Shown here one piece after another: positions 53,493 through 61,624 of a stretch of 64,000 bases of DNA; position 1 is the stretch's first letter, and each line of letters opens with the position of its first letter. The DNA comes from Schizophyllum amplum (lineage: Eukaryota > Basidiomycota > Agaricomycetes > Agaricales > Schizophyllaceae): positions 868,001-932,000 of the forward strand of contig VDMD01000007.1 in the NCBI GenBank assembly GCA_007026445.1. The letters are read 5' to 3'. A program made the translations under genes and the position numbers. The notes beneath the pieces were generated by a model. It had not been told where the DNA came from. It made no database searches and saw only the letters and a list, made by a program, of their open reading frames with translations.

Positions 53493-54677
53493 TCAGTCCG
53501 AGTCTAGTTCCGTCAAGTCGAGCACCTCGCCGGGCACGATAGGAAGCACGTCTTCGAGCTTAATTTTTTTGTTTCCCCTCTTGCGGTGCATCGCGAGTCT
53601 AGCGCGGCGCAGCTCATTCTGAATGCACACAAAGGCGGTCAGACCCATGTGAGGTATTCGACGAAATGACGCACCTCCGCCTGGCGGACACGATCTTCCA
53701 CGTCCTCAACCTCGTCCATGTCGATGATCTCCGGCTTGACATCCTCACGGTCTGGAGTGAGCGCTTCGGAGGCTTTGCGTTTCCTTCCCCGTGCAGGACG
53801 GCCGGCGTGAGAGGTTGAAGATGCGGAGCGAGAGTGGTGGGGTACAGCGGTCTCGGCTGGAGGAGCTATTCCGTTGGCACGAAGCATGTCTAGAGTCCAT
53901 GAGCATTCGACGCTCCAGATAACGAAGAAGTCAACATGCCTATGCCACGGTAACGAAAGGTAAACGTAGCGAAAGGGGCTACGCCGACCTTCGTAATCTC
54001 CACGAAAGTGAGAGGTGTTGCCATCCGCTTTTCTTCCCCGAATCTGACAAGATACTAAGCGCGAGTAATACTGCAGGAATTATGTCGCACGTACTGGACT
54101 GCATGCGCAACGCCTTTCTTCGACCTCTCATGCATCTTCATAGGCTCTCCTATGGCCGGTATTCCGGCTAGCGTAGCTCCGCCTACATGGCACCTCCAAA
54201 GTTCAACTTTAATTTCTCCGACATTCTGCTGATTTTTGGTGAGGTACGAATCGTCGTCTAAGGCGGAATGTGAGTATAAACACAGCGCAATGCCGCTCAT
54301 TACGCACCTGTGAGAGCCAGAGCACCGAATTGAAAATGACGGACGGTTGTAGTACTCATAGCAACACCGTTCATGGTCCACATATCCGCGGTTCTTGATG
54401 ATCGCAAGACTTTGCCCCCACAATCCTTGCCGTCTGCCTGGACATACCCGGTCGATTCTCGCCTGCGATTGGTATCTTGACAGCAGACGGCAAACTTCTG
54501 AAATCAACTGTGAGTCAGTTGAGCATCATGAGAAACCAGGACAAGAAGCAATACCTGTCCAACTTCAGATGGTATCCATGCCGCACATGCCTTTCCGCCT
54601 TCAGACACTTCGACACCGTATTCGTCGAGCTTCTTTCCGTCTACTTCGATCCAGCAGTCAATGCTATCAATCTTCAT
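53493..54677 (-). CDS. DUF7918-type protein, copy J
   Basis: Exon 1 is MKIDSIDCWIEVDGKKLDE to SEVGQ; exon 2 KFAVCCQDTNRRR, GKDCGGKVL, FGALALTG; exon 3 DDDSYLTKNQQ to MHERSKKGVAHAV; exon 4 FGEEKRMATP to ATFTFRYRGI; exon 5 DMLRANGIAPPA with ARGRKRKASEAL and VKPE; exon 6 ELRRARLAMHRKRG, IKLEDV and the end GEVLDLTELDSD. The frame is intact at every junction. Its upstream region (54700-54840) has GCGACGCGAC and GCGTGACAACGCG words also seen before copy H. It is isolated from the main array by 25 kb. Confidence 0.85.
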
Positions 54678-54943
54678 GCCGACTGGGCGCGCAGGTCGAG
54701 GGAGCACGAGGGTCGCGCGGTCTGAGATCGTGGTTCAGGACAAGAGGCAAATTCAGGCGCGTCCTCCTGATCGCGTCTCGTCACGATCACGACGACGCGT
54801 TGTCACGCTCGTGTCGCGTCGCGTCGCCAACTGTCACTGAATTCGCTCACTCCTTTGCGGCCTGCTGGTCGTGGGTCAGGGTAGGCTTTGTGAGGTAGCA
54901 CACGCAAGCAAAAGAGAAGCAATGCATCCTAAAGATGCAAAAA

Positions 54944-55050
54944 TGACGAGAGCGGGATTCGAACCCGCGCAGCAACCGCTATTGGGAAACTCATGTAATG
55001 AGCAAGCTCTCGCTTGAATCCAACTCCTTAGACCACTCGGACATCTCGCC
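54944..55050 (-). tRNA. tRNA-Leu(CAA) with a 25-nt intron
   Basis: Reverse complement runs from acceptor GGCGAGA through D-arm TGTCCGAGTGGTCTAAGGA, anticodon stem TTGGA, loop TTCAAG and an intron of about 25 nt after position 37. Then comes the 3' stem, long variable arm TAGCGGTTGCTGC and T-arm GCGGGTTCGAATCCCGC, to acceptor TCTCGTC with discriminator A73. The long variable arm and A73 indicate Leu, not Ser. The intron carries CTTG, able to pair with the anticodon CAAG as usual in eukaryotic pre-tRNA-Leu(CAA). T5 follows on the minus strand (Pol III terminator). Pair 31-39 looks like an A x C mismatch. Confidence 0.85.
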
Positions 55051-55211
55051 GTTGAAATGTTGATCCCACCGCCGACTGTCTAAAGGAAATCGCTGTTCAC
55101 AAGCAGATTCAAGACAATGTCTCTTACAAACTAGAACAACGTCACGGTGCACGATATCATGTTCTAAGTGCCTGCCAAACTCAAGTACTGATACTCGTCC
55201 TTGTGTTCGGC

Positions 55212-56586
55212 CTATGCCATGACAATGACCGTCTGCGCTGTCTTATCCCTAGTGTCTTTCAAGAATCGAGCGATATCCGTCCCTCCTGTTCCTTTCAGGG
55301 GCAATTGCTGCGCTAAAGCAGGGATGGGAGCAACACGAGCAGTGGCCTGTGCACGCGCTGCTTCCTCCGCCCTCTCCGCCTCAGCTAGCGCGCGCGCTCG
55401 CCGCGCAGGCTGTATAATGTACAGTGTCACGATCACCATATGCTCGTCGCGGAACGACTTGAGCGCCAGTATCGTCGCATTGTATGCGTCAGTCAGCTCC
55501 GCGTCGTCCGCGGACGTGACGAACGCGCGTAGGGGGAGAGGCGCGGTAGCGAGGGCGTCCAGGAATCGCCTATGCGGCGCGGGCATGTAGGCGCGCATGC
55601 GGGCTAGGAAAGGGCGCTCCCCGGGCGTGCGTGGGGTGTGCTCAACACCGAGAAAGACATCGAGAAGGTGCACGAGCGCGCTTTGACCGGCGCTGGGGCC
55701 GGAGAGCTCGGTAGGTTTAGGGAGGCCATGCTCGGCGAGGCTGGCGAATGTCCAGGGACGCACGCCGGTGTCTTGTCCTCGAAGCCAAGGGCGCACGACG
55801 TTGTAGTAGCGGGAGGGGTCGCAACCGCGACGCACGCTGGCGAGAAGGGCGCGCAGGTCATGCACGATGGGTGCGAGACGATGCAGCTGAACAGCGACTG
55901 CGTGCGCGTCGCCCGCCAGCACGGCGTCCATTGTGGTTTTGACGATACTGAGGGCAGCGACGCCGCGAAGCTCGATGCGTGCGGAGGTGATGAAGAACTC
56001 GACCTCGTCCGTGGTTCCGGTGAAAGTCGTCTGGCTCGTGATGTTATCCGGCTGGGGCACGCGTGCGCCGCGCTCAATTATGGGCGCGTAGTTGTAGAGA
56101 GCAGTATCCGGGTATGTGAGTAGAGGTGGCATGTCGAGGAGGTGCGAGACCTGCAGCATGGGGATGCCGATCGACTCGGGAATGACGACAGGTTCGTGCG
56201 GGGGTAGGGTGTGGACGTAAAAGTGTACCAGAAAACCCAGCGCGACGTGCGCGCGTCGTAACAGAAGAAGAGATGACTTCAGGTCATCAGTGGGCAGAAG
56301 GGGGAGCTACAGTAACAATGATGGTCAGTCAATGTGTGGCGGACATTGTCAGGAGACATACTCGTCGAGCGTCGGCGCGCCAGGCCTCCGAGTCTGCCCG
56401 TTCCTCCTCAGTGAGGCCGGGCTTATCGCCAATCTGCAGTCTCCGGCGTTGCGCATCGTTCAAAAGCTCCTCCCATGCATCCCAAGGCGCCGGAAGGCGC
56501 GCTAGTGGGACATCCGGAGCCATAAAGCCCGTGTTCGCGTCGACTTCGTAGTCGCTGAGTTCAGGGAATCGTCCAGTGGCGACCAT
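55212..56586 (-). CDS. Indoleamine 2,3-dioxygenase, copy 2
   Basis: Exon 1 is MVATGRFPELSDYEVDANTG, GFMAPDVPLARLPAPWD to WRADARR. After an intron near 56355-56300 come LPLLPTDDLKSSLLLLRRA and HFYVHTLPPHEPVVIPES. Family blocks: FFITSARIELRGVAAL, VVRPWLRGQDTG, PTELSGPSAGQSALVHLLDV, YMPAPHRRFLDALA, RDEHMVIVTLYIIQPARR with the heme His, and KGTGGTDIARFLKDTRDKT. Shorter N-terminus and no Ala-rich insert compared with copy 1. TATA-like TATATAAAAGG on the minus strand at about 56628-56638, 45 bp from the ATG. Divergent in sequence, so an old duplicate. Confidence 0.92.
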
Positions 56587-57902
56587 GGTCGGGAGGTCGC
56601 AGGTGGAGACTTCCTGCCGTCGGCTACCTTTTATATACCGGGTAAGACCCGACAAAAGGGTGCATTACGCGCACGGAACGCCCCTTGCCACCCTTGGACT
56701 TTCATGTTCGCCATTCGATGCGATGCGTCAGGGGCGAACAGTCTGCCGATAGCGCCAGTCAGACCGCTAGCGAGATTGTCTCGGGCCTGTCTGCAAGTGT
56801 CATAGTGGCGGAAGGATATCAGTCGAACGCAACAACGAGCGTCGACTGGGCGTCACTGGCCGTGGCGATCGGCGGCATGTTTATCACGTGAGCGCTGTTG
56901 ATTCCTGCGACCCATCGCCATGGTCAGGAGGACAGGTAGAGGACTCAAACATGGCCGAAGGAAGGCTTTGTGGGTCCACAGGATCAAGCTAATCTTCCCC
57001 TTTAGGCTTTGCCTTTGAGTCCCTGCATGACGACATTGTTCGCGGCCTTCAGATACTTGCCACCACGGTGTTCGGAATCGCCGCCACTGCCATGCTTGAA
57101 TCTCCGCAAGAGAAGGGCCGGGGATTGGATCAATGCCTGTGCGCCAGAAGGGATGCCCACGGCAAGCTACACTTCACTTCATCTGCAGCTGTCGGCACTG
57201 TGAAGCATCACGGCGAGCTAGATGCGCGCCGAACTCTGTGGAAAACGTATTGGGCGCCCTCGAGGTAATTCGGTGCAGACTTTCAAAGTCGCCGAGATAT
57301 ACCATCATGATAGCTTGCGTAGACCCGATTGTCGATTGCAGGTTCGCGCTACGCGACGACACCGCAGGGAATACGATCTCATTCGAACTTTCGCTAGCCA
57401 TCAGCATTGCAAAAGCCTGAGCCCCTCTGCGGCTCCTTAACGCCATCCTGCAGCGTATGCATGCGCGGTAGTGATACTCTTCATCTCCTTCAGACTCACC
57501 AGCAGCAGCTGCCGCCCTGACCACGATCTGGTCATCGCTCGTCCGCAAGCCATCAAACAAACGTCGCCGGGGTATCGGCGCAGATAATGAGCATCGAGGG
57601 CACAGCTAGCGAAGCTATCCCGAAAGTTTGCAGGCATCAGGGAAGGAGGAGGATAAGAAAACCAGCAGCGGTTTGTGCGGCCGGTCATCGACATCAGCGG
57701 CGGAAGATGCGTCTACAAGTACAAATACAACACAATAATCACACACATCTTCGTCAGGCGCTCGCATTGAGTTGCATATGTTCTGTAAAGCCCCACAAGC
57801 GTTCAGGAAGAAGTATATATATATTCGCTGACATGCAACCATAAAGTGGCCTCAACTTGGGTTACAATTCAATTCAATAATACAGGTGTCGCTCACTGTT
57901 GG
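56587..57902. other. 1.3 kb without a recognised gene
   Basis: Copy-2 IDO promoter (56587-56700), then short ORFs on both strands (up to 128 codons) with no motif. Nothing supported. Confidence 0.4.
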
Positions 57903-58838
57903 TCACGGCGGCGCCTTCGAAGTTCGCATTCCATCATGAACTCGACTCAGAGTCGCTAGCCCCCACATGCCCACCATCGAATATCTGCTGTGTCTCGGCA
58001 GGTCCAAACGGCAGTCTCTCTCGAACCGGTATAGGCGCAAGGCGGATGGGCGCACGCAATGATGGCGGACTCGGACATCACCCTTGACCCACAAACACAA
58101 TGCATCCGTAGGTCGAACCTTGTGAAAGAAATATTCCAGGGAAGCGGAGGTTGTAATATTGACAGTCTTGCACTCAATCTTCTTGGGAACAGGTCGCCCG
58201 CGTGCCTCATACCGTGGCGTGAACAAAAACATCCCGATCGGCTCTCCGTCCGAGTAGAAGCGGGACGGGAAAACATTGCGCGCTTGCAATACGTCCAGCT
58301 CCCCGCAAAGGAGTGCAAGGGTTGTGAGATCTCTCTCGCAGATAGGCATGCCGATCTCGAGCACGCGGACCTGCGCGAGAGGGTACACCAGAAAGGTGCG
58401 CGGTATACACGCGCCCGATATGGCGAGCGCTTCTAGATGAGGAAGCGCATTTGGGGTCTTAGCGCGAAGGGGCGGCTGCCGATGCCACGGTCCTGCATTC
58501 CCGCGGTACTGGACGTCGATGCTGCGGCAATTTTGTAGGTGGCCGAACGCGACGCCCTCCTCGATGAACCATGCCGCCGCGTCGCCCACCCCCTGGATCG
58601 GCTTCTCGACAATGATGTGAACCCCGGTGACTTGGTCGCCCAGATTGCGGCACGCTCTGTGGAACTTGGACCGCGCGTCCTCCAGGCAGAGATCGCTGTG
58701 CCCAAAAATATCCGTATAGTCGCTGAGATCCTCGATGCCAATGTGGACAAGAATAGTGTACTCGGGGATGGAGGCGCTCAGAGAGTTCGTGCGCGTCTTC
58801 AGGACGGCAGCAAGCCGCGCGATCTCGGTATCCGGCAC
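57903..58838 (-). CDS. Unrecognised protein (F-box/LRR-like C-terminal part?)
   Basis: 311-codon ORF from MPDTEIARLAAVLKTRTN. Coding-like composition with LRR-like segments (LPHLEALAISGACIPRTFLV, LAQVRVLEIGMPICERDL). The same frame remains open and coding-like upstream to about 59050 (WYDLTRQFNEYANLHC, RSFPTDHASNISIIE) without an ATG. The true gene therefore probably has an upstream exon overlapping or spliced near 59040. No function assigned. Confidence 0.5.
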   Translation of the reverse strand: MPDTEIARLAAVLKTRTNSLSASIPEYTILVHIGIEDLSDYTDIFGHSDLCLEDARSKFHRACRNLGDQVTGVHIIVEKPIQGVGDAAAWFIEEGVAFGHLQNCRSIDVQYRGNAGPWHRQPPLRAKTPNALPHLEALAISGACIPRTFLVYPLAQVRVLEIGMPICERDLTTLALLCGELDVLQARNVFPSRFYSDGEPIGMFLFTPRYEARGRPVPKKIECKTVNITTSASLEYFFHKVRPTDALCLWVKGDVRVRHHCVRPSALRLYRFERDCRLDLPRHSRYSMVGMWGLATLSRVHDGMRTSKAPP

Positions 58839-59011
58839 GTCCCAGCGGATGGCACCGGTAAGATGAGCCGCGGGAGGGCGATCGTACTCGGTCGGAGGCG
58901 TAAGCTCACTCTCTATAATGCTTATGTTCGAGGCGTGATCAGTTGGGAACGACCGGCCAATACAGGATCCTACGATGCAGTGTAGGTTAGCGTACTCGTT
59001 GAATTGACGAG

Positions 59012-59803
59012 TCAGGTCGTACCAAGGAGCGCTCCGTTCGTGTCGTCTGCGCGAAGCTCAGCGGCTATGTCTCTTCTGACACCAGATGTTGCGTGATCGT
59101 TTGTGCTCGGACATGTTGTCATTTGATCCTGGCCTGCAGGTCCAGGAATCCAGTCCGCGGCGCTCGTCTTCGCTGCGCTACCATCGACGACGGTGACACC
59201 CGAGAGGGGCCTCCACTCGCGTTCGTCCCCGTTTTCCGAACCAGCGTCAAGGCCTTGACCTAAGAATGGCGTAGCGTGGAAAGTGAGATTATTTCCGTAA
59301 TGAGGAGAGCTCGTCGTATGCTGGGTAGTCGCGACATTTATTGTGAGCGGTGCGTGCGGTATGGTGTTCTCGTTGTGGAGACTGCGATCGATTGTGAATG
59401 CTCTCTTCACCCTCGCCTTGAAGCGATCGGCGACGCTATTCTTGCGGCGCCGTACGTCGCTTTGATGAGGGTCGAGCAGCATGGGACGCGTTACTTCGGC
59501 ACCGTTGGCAGAAAGCGAGGTTTGTAGAGTATGGTATGCTGGGATATGAGATGAGTACACGGCAAGGATGAGGTTTTGTGGCACGCACCTGGCGGCTTCC
59601 GGGTCCTGGTAAGCATCGTCCTGCTTGTGAAAGATGAGTCGTAGAAAAAAGAGTAGCAGGCCGTATGAAGTCCAAGTTCCTGCGTGAATGGATCGTAGAT
59701 GAGTCGTGACCAGAGCAAGTAAGTCGTGCGGATCGTCAGTCGGTAATGAGGAAAACTCGTATGGAGGTCGCGGAGGAGGAGCGACACCTTTAAAGGACGC
59801 CAT
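59012..59803 (-). CDS. Hypothetical protein, unknown
   Basis: Open frame from MASFKGVAPPPRPPYEF to ALLGTT. Near the N-terminus it has a hydrophobic stretch (GTWTSYGLLLFFLRLIF), then a candidate short intron (donor GTGCGTGCC near 59588) and a low-complexity Thr/Asp/Ala-rich remainder. In-frame ATGs also lie upstream, up to 59842. It may be a membrane-associated protein or may share exons with the neighbouring ORF at 57903-58838. Confidence 0.35.
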   Translation of the reverse strand: MASFKGVAPPPRPPYEFSSLPTDDPHDLLALVTTHLRSIHAGTWTSYGLLLFFLRLIFHKQDDAYQDPEAARCVPQNLILAVYSSHIPAYHTLQTSLSANGAEVTRPMLLDPHQSDVRRRKNSVADRFKARVKRAFTIDRSLHNENTIPHAPLTINVATTQHTTSSPHYGNNLTFHATPFLGQGLDAGSENGDEREWRPLSGVTVVDGSAAKTSAADWIPGPAGQDQMTTCPSTNDHATSGVRRDIAAELRADDTNGALLGTT

Positions 59804-60087
59804 GACCATTGTTCCTGATCCGTCGAAAGACAATAGCATCATGGCGTTGCCGCCGTCGATGCGTCACTGTCATTGGCAAGAAGAACAAGGATGCCCAAAC
59901 CGGTAATTGATCGGAGCACGCGGGCCGACTATCCGAGCCTAGCTCTGGTCGAAATTGATTGAACGGGCCTTCGACCTCGCATGCACCTCTTGAACTCACC
60001 TGGACTGTTTATTTGCAGTCGAGTAATTGTCTGGGCAGATAGGCGAGTAGCGTAGATTATTGAGGCGTATCTTACATGTACAGGGAG

Positions 60088-61206
60088 TCATCGAGGAGCA
60101 TGTGCCCCTTTCTCGCGAGTGATCTTGTCCGCCGCCGCAGCGTGCAAGGCGATGATGTCGTTGCGGTAGCTACGTTCGTCGGTAATGAGCAGGACAATAT
60201 GATTCCGAAGCAGGAAACATACCTCATCTGCTCATAGTAATAGTCGCGGAGTTCGGTATATTGCTCGAAGCGCTGGCGTTTGTGGACGATAGTAAGGAAA
60301 ATGCAGGTTGCGGCCATCGCTGAGAGAAATCCCGTCAAGAATTGAACAGCTTGTGTAGGCATAAAGCAGCACGGACCTCCGAGAATTGAGAGGATCGTAA
60401 GGGCGCATTGCCATGCGGGAACACGGAGCGGTGTCTCGGGAGAGTCAGCGCAGATGCCAGTAACGCAGTTGTGCTGTTAGTCAGAGAGAGAGCGGGAGTT
60501 AGCAGCCACCTGGAGAGAGCCAGATGTAGAAAAAAGTTCACTTGTTCGCATTCTCGGTCGGCGGAGCATGGAGATCCCCAGGGTAAGGAGCGCGAGCAGA
60601 CTCCTTGAGTGGCGTCACAGTAAAAGTAGGGTGTGCGGCAATTGTCGCGGCTGACAACGATGGTGTACGGATTGCCGTCCGGGCCGAGTTCGACATAGGT
60701 GGTGTTGTCCGTCACACAGGTTTGGCCGAGTGTTGCGTTGGCGTACCTGCAATTGTCGTCAATTTTGTATATGGTATTCAGATGACCACATACATGCATG
60801 TTGACTGAATACAGATGGATCCATTGGCATTATACGGACTCGCCAGTTCCATCCAATTTTCCGGCTCAGAGCACTGTTCGTCGCGTTCAAGTTGACAAGG
60901 ACCACCTAGAGGAACGAGCACGCGGCAGCCGTCGCCTTCGTCAGGACAGAAGCTGCCATGGGCACAGAGCGGAGGAAGCGATGTGTCGACAGAGTAGCCG
61001 AAAGGATATTCGTCTCGTCGGCAGTTGCGGGCTTCGCAAGTGCCGTTCGGCGCCGTACAGAAGGCGGAGTCCGTGCAATCAGACATGAATTTGTGCGTAA
61101 ACATGTCCAGGTGGTCGTTCTCGGTCGAGCAGTGGCCTCCGTGGCCAACAGATCCGCCAAGCACACCAAGCGCTAGAAGTATGGGAGCATAAGTGGAGAC
61201 GATCAT
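60088..61206 (-). CDS. Cys-rich secretory-pathway membrane protein, unknown
   Basis: Start MIVSTYAPILLALGVLGGS is a signal peptide. About 250 extracellular residues with regularly spaced cysteines follow (DCTDSAFCTAPNGTCEARNC, CAHGSFCPDEGDGC, GGPCQLERDEQCSEP, RDNCRTPYFYCD, GVCSRSLPWGSPC, NCVTGICADSP). Two membrane segments come next (AWQCALTILSILGGPCC, FLTGFLSAMAATCIFLTIV) and a short cytosolic tail (HKRQRFEQYTELRDYYYEQM) ending REKGAHAPR. Introns near 60780, 60530-60470 and 60225-60180. No family recognised; the EGF-like cysteine spacing is not canonical. It shares a 419-bp divergent promoter region with the helicase gene. Confidence 0.6.
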
Positions 61207-61624
61207 AGAGGCCGGGAATAGCGGTGTGATAGACAGGAACAAGATGCAGATATGTGTTGTCTCCTGTTTGGACCTATTGAAGTACTTCCCGGACCGCCTG
61301 ATCCGTGGGCATCACGTGTTATTTCCATCTTCAACTTGTTTCCCGCCACCATCATCTCCACGGACCAAGCGCCCGGTCCATTGTCGTACTCTTTGCGGGT
61401 GCAAGCCATGGCCAGGCAGTTTTGTGCATATCTTCTTGAGAGAATAATTTCGACACCTGCGGATGACGCTGCCTTTCGCACACTTCGTGGGCGACCTCGC
61501 GTGCTTTAAGCGCCGCCGCCGCTTCTACGCACTCTATTGCCGCTGATGTAGTCGTAGCCAAGCAGAGGTAAGCATGTTCATCCTGTGCTAAGCGCCCTCC
61601 TTTCTCATCGATTCTGCCAGCACC
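61207..61624. promoter_or_regulatory. Divergent promoter region
   Basis: Between the Cys-rich protein gene (-) and the helicase gene (+); no discrete site assigned. Confidence 0.35.

Noticed and set aside
57174..57560. 128-codon minus ORF
   Set aside because: Composition not protein-like and no motif; not reported as a gene.
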